Both the position numbers and the translations under genes were made by a program. This document shows, one piece after another, positions 51,914 to 61,155 of a DNA stretch of 64,000 nucleotides. The notes under the pieces are model-generated. The model searched no databases, had not been told where the DNA came from, and saw only the letters and a list, made by a program, of their open reading frames with translations. Origin of the DNA: Actinobacillus sp. (GTDB lineage Bacteria; Pseudomonadota; Gammaproteobacteria; Enterobacterales; Pasteurellaceae). The stretch covers positions 62,001-126,000 of the forward strand of contig JAHHQX010000001.1 in NCBI GenBank assembly GCA_020026155.1, given 5' to 3'. Each line of letters opens with the position of its first letter. Position 1 is the stretch's first letter.

Positions 51914-53377
51914 TTATCTCATTTGGTAATTTGGTGCTTCTTTAGTGATAGTTACGTCGTGGACGTGGCTTTCTTTGATGCCTGCGCCGCTGATTTCAAC
52001 GAACATCGCTTTAGTACGAAGATCTTCAATGGTTGCGCTACCAGTTAAGCCCATGCAAGAGCGAAGACCACCCATTTGTTGGTGAATGATGTCTTTGAGG
52101 TGACCTTTGTAAGGAATACGTCCTTCGATACCTTCTGGTACTAATTTATCTGCCGCGTTGTCGCTTTGGAAGTAACGATCGCTTGAGCCTTTCGCCATCG
52201 CACCTAATGAACCCATACCACGGTAAGATTTAAATGCACGACCTTGATAAAGTTCGATTTCGCCTGGTGCTTCTTCAGTTCCTGCGAACATTGAGCCGAC
52301 CATGACACAGCTTGCGCCTGCTGCGATAGCTTTTGCGATATCGCCAGAGTAACGGATACCGCCGTCAGCGATAACAGGGATGCCAAGATCTTTTAATGCT
52401 TCTGCTGCATCAGAAATAGCGGTGATTTGTGGTACACCTACGCCTGTTACGATACGAGTTGTACAGATTGAACCAGGACCGATACCCACTTTAACTGCGC
52501 TCGCACCCGCTTCAGCTAGGGCTAATGCACCTGCTGCAGTTGCAACGTTACCTGCAACGATTGGAAGGTTAGGGTATTTTTTACGTGTTTCGCGAACACG
52601 TTGTAATACGCCTTCGCTGTGACCGTGTGAGCTATCGATAAGTAATACGTCAACACCTGCTTCAACAAGGGCGGCAATACGTTCTTCATTCCCTTCGCCT
52701 GCACCAACAGCTGCACCTACACGTAAGCGACCAAATTCATCTTTACAAGCGTTTGGTTTGCTTTCTGCTTTTTGGAAGTCTTTTACGGTGATCATACCGA
52801 TAAGTTTTTCGTTATCGTCAACGACTAATACTTTTTCGATACGGTTGTTGTGCATTAATTTTAAAATGTCAGCACGTGGAGTATTTTCTTTTACGGTGAT
52901 AAGACGTGCTTTTGGCGTCATCACTTCAGAAACTTTTTTGCTAAGATCAGTCACGAAACGGGTATCACGACCAGTGATGATACCAACAAGATCGTTGTTT
53001 TCATCAATAACTGGATAGCCTGCGAATTTATTTTTCTTTACAATTTCAGCAAGTTCAGCCAAAGTAAGGTCAGGTGACACGGTAACAGGTTCAGTTACCA
53101 TACCGCTTTCGAATTTTTTTACACGGCGAACACGATCAGCTTGGCGTTCGATTGACATATTTTTATGGATAAAACCGATACCGCCTTCCTGTGCTAAAGA
53201 GATTGCAAGTTTGGTTTCTGTTACGGTATCCATTGCTGCAGAGAGCATTGGAATATTTAAGGTGATTTCTTTGGTTAATTTCGTGCTAAGATTAGCTGTA
53301 TTTGGAAGCACAGTAGAGTGTGCTGGGACAAGTAAAACGTCGTCAAAAGTTAATGCTTTTTTTGCGATGCGTAACAT
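51914..53377 (-). CDS. guaB: IMP dehydrogenase
   Basis: 487 residues from the ATG at 53377 (MLRIAKKALTFDDVLL); the TTG six bases earlier is unlikely. It is a TIM barrel with two inserted CBS domains (about 95-205). The catalytic Cys lies in IGPGSICTTRIVTGVG, and a GSMFAGTEEAPGE loop and flap residues GMGSLGAM are present. It makes XMP from IMP, the committed step to guanine nucleotides. Confidence 0.97.
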   Translation of the reverse strand: MLRIAKKALTFDDVLLVPAHSTVLPNTANLSTKLTKEITLNIPMLSAAMDTVTETKLAISLAQEGGIGFIHKNMSIERQADRVRRVKKFESGMVTEPVTVSPDLTLAELAEIVKKNKFAGYPVIDENNDLVGIITGRDTRFVTDLSKKVSEVMTPKARLITVKENTPRADILKLMHNNRIEKVLVVDDNEKLIGMITVKDFQKAESKPNACKDEFGRLRVGAAVGAGEGNEERIAALVEAGVDVLLIDSSHGHSEGVLQRVRETRKKYPNLPIVAGNVATAAGALALAEAGASAVKVGIGPGSICTTRIVTGVGVPQITAISDAAEALKDLGIPVIADGGIRYSGDIAKAIAAGASCVMVGSMFAGTEEAPGEIELYQGRAFKSYRGMGSLGAMAKGSSDRYFQSDNAADKLVPEGIEGRIPYKGHLKDIIHQQMGGLRSCMGLTGSATIEDLRTKAMFVEISGAGIKESHVHDVTITKEAPNYQMR

Positions 53378-53469
53378 TTGCAATACTCTCTCTTAAATTG
53401 ATAGTTAAAAATATTGCGATCAGATTATACAGAAGCTAAATAAGGAATTAAAATATTTTTTGTTAAAAA

Positions 53470-54453
53470 GTGGACTTTAAACGCATGAATACCGAAAACA
53501 TAAACGATGTTGCATTGCTTTCTACGCTTTGCGAGGTAGGTGAGATTTCGCTTGTTTCGCTAGAAGAACGTTTTTTGAGCACAAAAAATACCCTTTTATT
53601 ACATTTACGCCATTGGCAAGCACAAGGAATCCCGTTACATTTTGATCAAAATGATGAAAAAATTTACTTTGATTCAAAACTTCCTTTATTAGATGGCAGA
53701 AAGATTTTACCTCTTTTACCTAATATTCGGTTGATCTATCAGCCTGTCATTGGTTCAACCAATGATTTTCTATTGACACATCAGAATTTACCCTCCGGTA
53801 CGCTTTGCATGGCAGAGTTCCAAACGCATGGGCGTGGACGACGTGGGCGACAATGGCTTTCGCCGTTTGCGGGACAGTTTATTTTTAGTGTGTTGTGGCA
53901 ATTCCCTAAGCGCCTTGATTTAACTGGACTAAGTTTGGTGGTGGGGCTAGCGATTGCGAAGGCATTACGGCAATTAGGTGCGGATGATGTTCAGCTAAAA
54001 TGGCCGAATGATATTTTATTACAAGGGAAAAAACTAGGTGGAATTTTGATAGAATTAGCATTTCCTCCCACGTCATACTGCAATGCAATTATTGGCGTTG
54101 GGTTAAACTGGAAGTTTGAAAAGGATATGCCAATTGATCAACCTTATACGAACCTTCATTCTGTATTACCAGAATATGATCGAGAAACGATCTTTGTTGC
54201 AATTTGGCGACAATTAAACGCATTTTTAGAGCAATTTACGCAATTTGGTTTTCAACCTTTTGTTGAGATGTGGCATGAGTTTGATGCGTTTGCGGGCGCG
54301 ATGATTGTTTTGCAAAATAAGCACCAGCAGATATCAGGAATAGAATGCGGTATTGATGAAAAAGGATGGCTAATTTTACAAAATGTACAAACAGGCGAGC
54401 GTGAACATTTTTGTTGTGGGGAATTTTCATTACGATCATGGCAAGAGGAGTAA
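53470..54453 (+). CDS. birA: Biotin ligase / biotin operon repressor BirA
   Basis: 327 residues. An N-terminal winged helix (LLSTLCEVGEISLVSLEERF) is followed by the ligase domain with the biotinyl-AMP loop GRGRRGRQWLSPFAGQ, the substrate motif KWPNDILLQGKKLGGILIE and a small C-terminal SH3-like domain. It attaches biotin to AccB and may repress bio genes. The frame begins GTG at 53470; ATG at 53485 is an alternative, and neither has a strong ribosome site. Confidence 0.94.
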   Translation: MDFKRMNTENINDVALLSTLCEVGEISLVSLEERFLSTKNTLLLHLRHWQAQGIPLHFDQNDEKIYFDSKLPLLDGRKILPLLPNIRLIYQPVIGSTNDFLLTHQNLPSGTLCMAEFQTHGRGRRGRQWLSPFAGQFIFSVLWQFPKRLDLTGLSLVVGLAIAKALRQLGADDVQLKWPNDILLQGKKLGGILIELAFPPTSYCNAIIGVGLNWKFEKDMPIDQPYTNLHSVLPEYDRETIFVAIWRQLNAFLEQFTQFGFQPFVEMWHEFDAFAGAMIVLQNKHQQISGIECGIDEKGWLILQNVQTGEREHFCCGEFSLRSWQEE

Positions 54454-54468
54454 GCGCGGATAATTCAG

Positions 54469-54497
54469 AAAGGCGGTCATAAACCGCCTTTTGTTTT
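54469..54497. terminator. Bidirectional terminator between birA and queF
   Basis: AAAGGCGGT / ACCGCCTTT stem with CATA-type loop and a following TTGTTTTT. It serves the convergent genes birA and queF. Confidence 0.85.
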
Positions 54498-54508
54498 TAT
54501 TGATGTTT

Positions 54509-55348
54509 TTATTGACGCGCAAGGCGAACACTTTCCGGAACTGCTTCAAAGTTAGAGCGGTATGGATTAATGTCTAAGCCACCACGACGAGTGTAGCGTG
54601 CGTAAACGGTTAATTTTTCAGGTTTTGCAAAATGTAATAAATCACAGAAAATGCGCTCTACGCATTGCTCATGAAATTCATTGTGATCACGGAAAGACAC
54701 GATGTAACGTAATAATTTTTCACGATTAATTTTGCGTCCGACATAATGAATTTGCACTGTTCCCCAGTCAGGCTGGCTAGTAATAAGACAGTTAGATTTG
54801 AGTAAATCGCTCACCAAATATTCTTCGATAATTTCATTATTTTCGCAGCAATTTTCGAGTAATTCTGCATTAAATTCATAATTATCGATACAAATATCTT
54901 GGTTATCGATATTTTCACCACGTAGCACTTCGATAGGTTGTTGTGCATAGGCGGTTAAAGGTTTAACCACGACTTGCACTTCACCTTGCGCACATTCTGC
55001 GAGATCTTTTTGGAGCGTGCTTTGTACGCTAGCAAAATCAGCAAATTTGGTTTGGTTGAAACTATTAAGATAAAGTTTAAAACTTTTAGATTCAATTAGA
55101 TTTTGTGATCGGAAATCAATACTTACTTCAGCAATCGCAACTTGGGGTAACCCTTTCTCATTTAACCAAGAAAGCTCAAATGCCGTCCACATATCCGCAC
55201 CAATGGTGAAAGGAACATTGCCTTCGATCCCGAGTTTTTCACGGTTTAAACGACGCGGAACGGGTTGAAGGAGGGTAGGATCGTAGAATTTGGCATATTG
55301 GGTTTTTTGCCCTAATTTTAATGCTGAAAGACTTTTGTCTTGATACAT
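54509..55348 (-). CDS. queF: NADPH-dependent preQ0 reductase QueF
   Basis: 279 residues, the long two-domain form. The NADPH-binding site ESKSFKLYLNSFNQTKF and the catalytic Cys region SNCLITSQPDWGTVQIHY are present, with FHEQCVERIF in the C-terminal half. It reduces 7-cyano-7-deazaguanine to preQ1 for queuosine in tRNA. It is monocistronic. A ggcgt palindrome lies at its start side. Confidence 0.95.
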   Translation of the reverse strand: MYQDKSLSALKLGQKTQYAKFYDPTLLQPVPRRLNREKLGIEGNVPFTIGADMWTAFELSWLNEKGLPQVAIAEVSIDFRSQNLIESKSFKLYLNSFNQTKFADFASVQSTLQKDLAECAQGEVQVVVKPLTAYAQQPIEVLRGENIDNQDICIDNYEFNAELLENCCENNEIIEEYLVSDLLKSNCLITSQPDWGTVQIHYVGRKINREKLLRYIVSFRDHNEFHEQCVERIFCDLLHFAKPEKLTVYARYTRRGGLDINPYRSNFEAVPESVRLARQ

Positions 55349-55370
55349 AATTTATCCTTTAAAAAAGAAA

Positions 55371-55414
55371 CACGCCCCCATTTTCGCAAAAATTTTTAGG
55401 AAAATCGGGGCGTG
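55371..55414. repeat. Intergenic palindrome (ggcgt family)
   Basis: CACGCCCCCATTTTC / GAAAATCGGGGCGTG around an A/T centre, six bases beyond the stop of the CDF gene. Confidence 0.8.
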
Positions 55415-55419
55415 ATGAA

Positions 55420-56040
55420 TTAATGAAATAGCGCTTGATACGCGGTACGAGAAATACGTAAACCACTACGTAAAATAATAATACTTAAAATTGTACTTGC
55501 GACAGGGTCGACCCATTGCCAATTCAGGAAATACGCACAAAGCCCAGCGATGATGGCAATAACCGAGCCAAACATATCGGCGAGAACGTGCCAATATGCC
55601 GCTTGAATATTAAGATTTTCCTGATCGCCAGTGTGAATAATTTTCGCCACAATAATATTCACGATTAAGCCCAAGGTCGCCACAATAATCATTGGGAGCG
55701 CAATAAGATGTTCTGGATGATAAAAACGGCGAATCGCCTCCAGAATAATGAGTGCTGCGACAATCGCTAAAGACAACCCATTAACAAGGGTAAGATATTT
55801 GGCGATTTGTGGGCGCTTTTCTGTTAAATGCACTGCAAAGAAAGCTAATGCAAGTGAAAATGCATCATTCGTCATGTGTCCGGCATCCGCCATTAATGAA
55901 AGACTATGTACTAAAAAGCTTGTCACCCATTCGACAAACATAAAAGTAAAGATGAGCCAAAAGCTCCATGCGAGTGCACGTTTACTTTCTGGAACATGGT
56001 GGCAACAATGATCGTGTTCATGATTGTGATGATGTGACAT
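55420..56040 (-). CDS. Cation diffusion facilitator lacking the cytoplasmic domain
   Basis: 206 residues. His-rich start (HHHNHEHDHCCHH) and six membrane helices. The metal-site motifs are HSLSLMADAGHMTNDA in helix 2 and HVLADMFGSV in helix 5. CDF proteins usually have a C-terminal cytoplasmic dimerisation domain and total about 300 residues; here the protein stops right after helix 6 (RTAYQALFH). It probably exports zinc or a similar divalent ion. It lies 14 bp downstream of moeB on the same strand. Confidence 0.85.
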   Translation of the reverse strand: MSHHHNHEHDHCCHHVPESKRALAWSFWLIFTFMFVEWVTSFLVHSLSLMADAGHMTNDAFSLALAFFAVHLTEKRPQIAKYLTLVNGLSLAIVAALIILEAIRRFYHPEHLIALPMIIVATLGLIVNIIVAKIIHTGDQENLNIQAAYWHVLADMFGSVIAIIAGLCAYFLNWQWVDPVASTILSIIILRSGLRISRTAYQALFH

Positions 56041-56054
56041 AGTCTTTTCCTTCC

Positions 56055-56774
56055 TTAAACAGGTAATTGCATTTCTCTTATTGTCATAGAAAGTCCATCA
56101 ATCAATAAAACACGACCGCATAAGGTTTTACCGATTTTTAAACAGACTTTTATGGCTTCAAGGGCTTGCATCGAACCGATAATGCCTACAATTGGGGCAA
56201 GTACGCCAGTTTCGACACAGCTTTGACCGACTTCGCCAAAAAATTGACTTAAACTATGGTAAGTCGGTGTATTTTCTTCATAAGTAAAGGTGCTAATCAA
56301 GCCTTCCATACGGATTGCTGCACCTGAAACAAGGGGAACTTTGCATTGTTGGCAAAGTTTATCTAATTGATTGCGTGTTGTGAGGTTATCGCTACAATCT
56401 AACACCACATCCACTTCGCTAATTAATTTTTGCATGAGTGCATCATCAGCATGTTGGTGGATACTAGTAAGATGAATATGCGGGTTTAATTTACGTAGGC
56501 TTTGTTCTGCCGAGTGCACTTTTTCCATACCTAAACGGCTGTCATCATGTAAAACTTGGCGTTGTAAGTTGGATAAAGAAACAGTATCAAAATCTAACAA
56601 AGTGAGATGCCCAACGCCCGCTGTTGCAAGATATTGAGCAGCTGCACAACCTAAACCGCCTAATCCGACGATCAACATACGGCTGGATTTTAGGCGTTCT
56701 TGCCCCTCAAAATCAATCGCTTTTAAATGAATTTGACGAACGTAACGCTTTTCTTCTTCAAGGGTTAATTCCAC
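56055..56774 (-). CDS. moeB: Molybdopterin-synthase adenylyltransferase MoeB
   Basis: 239 residues with the ThiF/E1 fold: nucleotide loop VGLGGLGCAAAQYLATAG, LLDFDTVSLSNLQRQ and DCSDNLTTRNQL. It adenylates the C-terminal glycine of MoaD so that it can be sulfurated. The two CxxC zinc pairs of E. coli MoeB are both missing: the first site reads TPTYHSLS and the chain ends at REMQLPV before the second. It follows moeA by 4 bp and belongs to its operon. Confidence 0.93.
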   Translation of the reverse strand: MELTLEEEKRYVRQIHLKAIDFEGQERLKSSRMLIVGLGGLGCAAAQYLATAGVGHLTLLDFDTVSLSNLQRQVLHDDSRLGMEKVHSAEQSLRKLNPHIHLTSIHQHADDALMQKLISEVDVVLDCSDNLTTRNQLDKLCQQCKVPLVSGAAIRMEGLISTFTYEENTPTYHSLSQFFGEVGQSCVETGVLAPIVGIIGSMQALEAIKVCLKIGKTLCGRVLLIDGLSMTIREMQLPV

Positions 56775-56778
56775 AAGC

Positions 56779-57993
56779 TTACCCCAAAATTTCGTTAAAA
56801 ACTTGAATTGTCACTTTTTCACCTGCTTCTACATTACCGCGATCTTTTTCAAGTACGATAAAGCAGTTACTTTTCACAAATGCACTGAAAAGATGAGAGC
56901 CTTGGAAACCAATGCTTTCTACAACAATTTGTCCATTTTCATTGACGTGATAGAAACCACGTTGGAAATCTAAGCGACCTGGACGTTTTTTCAAGGAAAC
57001 CGTTGTGGTTGCTGGGAATTCTTGTGGGGCTTTCCATTCACTAAAACCACTTAATTTCGCAATTGCAGGTTGCACAAGTTGATAGAACGTCACTAAGGCA
57101 GATACTGGATTACCCGGGAGTCCACAGAACCAAGTATCACCTAATTTACCAAACGCAAAGGGTTTACCGGGTTTCATCGCAATTTTCCAGAAATTGATTT
57201 GCCCTAATTTTTCTAAAACAGTTTTGGTAAAATCTGCTTCGCCGACAGACACACCACCACTGGTAATAATCATATCCGCTTGTTGTTGAGCTTGAATAAA
57301 ACTTTCTTCAAAACGAGCAGGATCATCTGGCAAAATACCAAAATCAATAACTTCGCAACCGAGTTTTTTTAACATTAATGACACAGTAAAACTATTCGTA
57401 TCATAAATTTGACCTTCACCAAGCGCTTGACCTACAGGTACTAATTCATCGCCCGTTGCAATGACTGCAACTTTAACTTTTTTGAATACCGTAACGTTGG
57501 CTAAACCTAAAGAAGCAAGAAGAGGAAGGGCAACTGTTGTTAATTTTGCGCCTTTATTAAGTACGATAGCCCCTTTTTGAATATCTTCACCTTTACGGCG
57601 AATGTTTTCACCTTGTTTAGGCGTATTTGCAAAAGAAACGCTGCCATCTTCATGAACCGTAGCATTTTCTTGCATAATCACGGCATCGGTTCCAGTTGGA
57701 ATCATCGCTCCCGTCATGATACGAACAACGCTACCAGCTTCCCAGTCACCTTGAAATGGGATACCAGCAAAAGCTTTACCCGCCACTTTTAATGGTTTTC
57801 CTTCCGCTAAATCGCTTAGACGAACTGCGTAACCGTCCATTGCAGAATTATCGAATGCGGGGACATTGATTGGGGAAAGAATATCTTCCGCACAAATACG
57901 CTCAGACGCGTCCTTTAATGAAAGTGTTTCTGTTGCTGTTGGTTGTGGTAATTGTTGTAACATTTGTTGTAATGCATCATTTAAAGGAAGCAT
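56779..57993 (-). CDS. moeA: Molybdopterin molybdenumtransferase MoeA
   Basis: 404 residues, the usual length. It contains VPAFDNSAMDGYAV, the MPT-binding domain (TSGGVSVGEADFTK) and KPGKPFAFGKLG with LPGNPVSALVTF. It inserts molybdate into adenylated molybdopterin. First gene of the moeA-moeB group, with CDF following. The product is needed by the formate dehydrogenase encoded at 27903. Confidence 0.96.
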   Translation of the reverse strand: MLPLNDALQQMLQQLPQPTATETLSLKDASERICAEDILSPINVPAFDNSAMDGYAVRLSDLAEGKPLKVAGKAFAGIPFQGDWEAGSVVRIMTGAMIPTGTDAVIMQENATVHEDGSVSFANTPKQGENIRRKGEDIQKGAIVLNKGAKLTTVALPLLASLGLANVTVFKKVKVAVIATGDELVPVGQALGEGQIYDTNSFTVSLMLKKLGCEVIDFGILPDDPARFEESFIQAQQQADMIITSGGVSVGEADFTKTVLEKLGQINFWKIAMKPGKPFAFGKLGDTWFCGLPGNPVSALVTFYQLVQPAIAKLSGFSEWKAPQEFPATTTVSLKKRPGRLDFQRGFYHVNENGQIVVESIGFQGSHLFSAFVKSNCFIVLEKDRGNVEAGEKVTIQVFNEILG

Positions 57994-58159
57994 AACCCTT
58001 CTCCTTTTTTATTCACTTGGTATGTTGTTAATTTAATAAACTGTTATTCTAACGTTAAATTGATTAAAATTGTTAGGTTTTCAGTTTTTTTTCGTAATCT
58101 CTGCGAGTGGACAATGAATTATGCTAGAATGTCCGCTATTTATTTTCAAAGGATAGTGA

Positions 58160-58819
58160 ATGCAAGATATTTCAGTAGAAGCGGCTCAAGTGAAGCGCGC
58201 TTTAGAGGAGCAAGGGCTTGAAACCCCAACGCTTCCGCAAGATAAAACAAAGAGTGAACGACGCAACGAAATTCAACAAAAAATGCAAGAAGTGTTAACC
58301 CTGATTGGTCTTGATCTCAGTGATGACAGCTTGCAAGAAACGCCTAAACGTTTAGCTAAAATGTATATTGATGAGATTTTTAGTGGCTTGGATTATCAAA
58401 ACTTCCCGAAAATCACTAAAATTAAAAATACGATGCGTGTAAGCGAACGCGTTCAGGTCAACGATATTACGTTAACGACCACTTGCGAACATCATTTTGT
58501 GACCATTGATGGGACAGTCGCTATCGCGTATTACCCAGCAAAATGGGTGATCGGATTATCTAAATTAAACCGTATTGTTGATTTCTTTGCTAAACGTCCG
58601 CAAGTCCAAGAACGTTTTACAGAACAACTTTTAGTTGCACTACAAACCATTTTAGAAACCCAAGATGTAGCGATTTATGTTAACGCGACGCATTATTGTG
58701 TGAAAGGGCGCGGTATTCAAGACAGCAATAGTTATACGATCACATCGGCTTATGGTGGGGTGTTCTTAAATGATCGTGAAGAGCGTAAAGAGTTTTTAGC
58801 TTGCGTTCGTCATAAATAA
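58160..58819 (+). CDS. folE: GTP cyclohydrolase I
   Basis: 219 residues. The zinc and active-site motifs are TTCEHHFVTIDGTVAIAYYP, GLSKLNRIVDFFAKRPQVQER and NATHYCVKGRGIQDSNS. It forms dihydroneopterin triphosphate from GTP, the first step of folate synthesis. It is divergent from moeA and upstream of moaDE, with half a ggcgt palindrome (58820-58845) after the stop. Confidence 0.96.
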   Translation: MQDISVEAAQVKRALEEQGLETPTLPQDKTKSERRNEIQQKMQEVLTLIGLDLSDDSLQETPKRLAKMYIDEIFSGLDYQNFPKITKIKNTMRVSERVQVNDITLTTTCEHHFVTIDGTVAIAYYPAKWVIGLSKLNRIVDFFAKRPQVQERFTEQLLVALQTILETQDVAIYVNATHYCVKGRGIQDSNSYTITSAYGGVFLNDREERKEFLACVRHK

Positions 58820-58874
58820 AAAATTTCCGAGAAAATCGGGGCGTGATTTTAAAAATTAAAAAAGAGAGAGCGAT

Positions 58875-59120
58875 ATGTTAAAAGTTCTATTTTTTGCACA
58901 AACGAGAGAGCTCGTAAACTGCGATAGTTTAGAAATGCCAGCTGAATTTGCTGATGTAGAAGCTTTACGCCAAGCCCTTGCTCAAAAAGGAGAGAAGTGG
59001 GCATTAGCATTACAATCTGGCAAATTGCTTGTTGCAGTTAATCAAAAATTAACTGGATTTGATACGGTATTACAAGATGGCGATGAAGTGGCTTTCTTCC
59101 CGCCAGTAACTGGAGGCTGA
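58875..59120 (+). CDS. moaD: Molybdopterin synthase small subunit MoaD
   Basis: 81 residues, ubiquitin-like fold ending in the required double glycine (FFPPVTGG). Thiocarboxylated MoaD donates sulfur to precursor Z together with MoaE. A GAGAGA ribosome site precedes the start. The moaE start follows 1 bp after the stop. moaA and moaC, usually adjacent, are not in this window. Confidence 0.95.
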   Translation: MLKVLFFAQTRELVNCDSLEMPAEFADVEALRQALAQKGEKWALALQSGKLLVAVNQKLTGFDTVLQDGDEVAFFPPVTGG

Positions 59121-59121
59121 T

Positions 59122-59580
59122 ATGGCAGAAAACAATACAATTATCCTCGTTCAAGAGGCGACATTCCAACAACAAGATACTTATCAATGGTTGTCTGAAC
59201 CGGCAAATGTCGGCGCAACCGTGATGTTTGTTGGAAAAGTGCGTAATCTTAATATGGGCGATAATGTATCTGGATTGCATCTTGAACATTATCCAGAAAT
59301 GACAAAAAAATCATTAATGGATATTGTTGAACAAGCCCGTGCCCGTTGGGATTTAGAGCGTGTTGCCGTGATTCATCGCATTGGCTCATTGAAAATTAAT
59401 GATGAGATTGTGTTGGTGGGAACCAGTTCTATGCACCGTGAAGATGCGTATCACGCTAATGAATTTATTATGGATTACCTAAAAACCCGAGCGCCTTTCT
59501 GGAAAAAAGAGCAAACCGATAATGGCGAACGTTGGGTAGAAGGGAAAGATAGCGATCAAGAAGCCGCTGCGAAGTGGTAA
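59122..59580 (+). CDS. moaE: Molybdopterin synthase large subunit MoaE
   Basis: 152 residues with the MoaE core (TVMFVGKVRNLNMGDNVSGL; HRIGSLKINDEIVLVG; LKTRAPFWKKEQ containing the catalytic lysine). It forms the heterotetramer with MoaD that makes molybdopterin. Its ribosome site GGAGG is inside the end of moaD, so the two are translationally coupled. A strong terminator follows. Confidence 0.96.
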   Translation: MAENNTIILVQEATFQQQDTYQWLSEPANVGATVMFVGKVRNLNMGDNVSGLHLEHYPEMTKKSLMDIVEQARARWDLERVAVIHRIGSLKINDEIVLVGTSSMHREDAYHANEFIMDYLKTRAPFWKKEQTDNGERWVEGKDSDQEAAAKW

Positions 59581-59602
59581 TCTTTGATGTTGGATAGATA
59601 AT

Positions 59603-59630
59603 AAAAAAGGCGAGTAACTCGCCTTTTTTG
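59603..59630. terminator. Terminator after moaE, facing tldD
   Basis: AAAAAGGCGAG / CTCGCCTTTTT stem. T-runs on both sides allow it to serve moaE and the convergent tldD. Confidence 0.9.
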
Positions 59631-59642
59631 TTTGGACTTTGT

Positions 59643-61094
59643 TTAGTCGGTTCCGCCAACGGTAATTTCGTCAATTTTAACCACGGGCTGACCTACGCCA
59701 ACTGGCACAGATTGTCCTGCTTTACCGCAGATTCCAATACCATGATCAATTTCAACATTTTTTCCAACCATCGAAATTTTACTCATAATATCAATTCCAG
59801 AACCAATTAAGGTTGCGCCTTTGATAGGATGAGTAATTTTACCGTTCTCAATTAAATAAGCTTCTGCGGTTGAGAAAGTGAATTTACCCGATGTGATATC
59901 TACTTGCCCCCCACCAAAGTGCGAGGCAAAGACACCATAATCAACGCTTTTAATCATGTCTTCAAAATCACTCTCACCCGCTTGCATATAGGTATTCGTC
60001 ATGCGTGGCATTGGCAAGTGTGCATAGCTTTCACGGCGACCATTTCCAGTCGGTGCGACCCCCATTAAGCGTGCATTCATTTTATCTTGCATGTAGCCTT
60101 TTAAAATACCGTTTTCAATTAAAGTATTACATTGTGTCGGTGTGCCTTCGTCATCAATATTTAGTGACCCACGGCGATTTGGTAAGGTGCCGTCATCCAC
60201 AATGGTGCAAAGTGGGCTTGTCACTAATTCGCCAATTTTTCCTGTGAAAACAGAGCTTTCTTTGCGGTTGAAATCGCCTTCTAAACCATGGCCAACGGCC
60301 TCATGTAATAAAACACCTGGCCAACCAGCGTCTAGGATTACGGGCATCGCGCCTGATGGTGCTGCTTTGGCTTCGATATTAATTAGGGCTTGGCGCACGG
60401 CTTCTTTGGCGAAAAAGACGGCGCGAGGCATGCCTTGGAAATCTGCAAGGAAGTAATCTAAGCGTAAACGTCCACCGACACCGCTACGACCGACTTCGCG
60501 TTTCCCGTCTTTTTCCACTAATACTGAAATAGAAAGGCGAATTAATGGGCGAATATCTGCCGCCAAGGTACCATCCGTCGCTGCCACTAAAATTTCTTCA
60601 TAAACGGCACTGAGGTGCGCATTCACTTGAGTGACATAAGGACTTTCCGCACGTGCGGTTTGATCGACTAAACGGAGGAGTGCGATTTTTTGTTCTTTTT
60701 CTAAACTTTCAAGTGGATTGAATACTGCGTAACGTGCTTGAATTTTCGGAGAACGATAACGCGGTGGTGTAATTTTAATATTTTCTGCCTGTGCGGCGAT
60801 GCCTTTTACCGCATTAGCACATTGTAGGAGATTCGCGAGATCAATTTGATCGGCATAAGCAAACCCCGTTTTTTCACCGCTAACCGCGCGGACACCGACG
60901 CCACGATCAATGTGGAAACCGCCTTCTTTGATGATGCTGTCTTCTAGTGACCAGCTTTCATCTTGGCTTAGTTGAAAATATAAGTCAGCGTAGTCCAATT
61001 GACGCTGTGACATTGCGTCAAAAACTTTATTAAGGGCATTACAATCAAGCTGACTTGGTGCTAAAAGCGAGTCAGATACTTTCTGTAAAATCAT
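59643..61094 (-). CDS. tldD: Metalloprotease TldD
   Basis: 483 residues with the zinc motif HEAVGHGLEGDFNRK and the glycine-rich ends typical of TldD. With TldE/PmbA it degrades unfolded peptides and matures some microcins. The partner gene is not in the window. It begins near half a ggcgt palindrome and precedes no other gene closely. Confidence 0.94.
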   Translation of the reverse strand: MILQKVSDSLLAPSQLDCNALNKVFDAMSQRQLDYADLYFQLSQDESWSLEDSIIKEGGFHIDRGVGVRAVSGEKTGFAYADQIDLANLLQCANAVKGIAAQAENIKITPPRYRSPKIQARYAVFNPLESLEKEQKIALLRLVDQTARAESPYVTQVNAHLSAVYEEILVAATDGTLAADIRPLIRLSISVLVEKDGKREVGRSGVGGRLRLDYFLADFQGMPRAVFFAKEAVRQALINIEAKAAPSGAMPVILDAGWPGVLLHEAVGHGLEGDFNRKESSVFTGKIGELVTSPLCTIVDDGTLPNRRGSLNIDDEGTPTQCNTLIENGILKGYMQDKMNARLMGVAPTGNGRRESYAHLPMPRMTNTYMQAGESDFEDMIKSVDYGVFASHFGGGQVDITSGKFTFSTAEAYLIENGKITHPIKGATLIGSGIDIMSKISMVGKNVEIDHGIGICGKAGQSVPVGVGQPVVKIDEITVGGTD

Positions 61095-61155
61095 ATTTTT
61101 TCCTATTAAACGTTATCGTTTAGATAAATTTTTCTGAAAATCGGGGCGTGATGAA

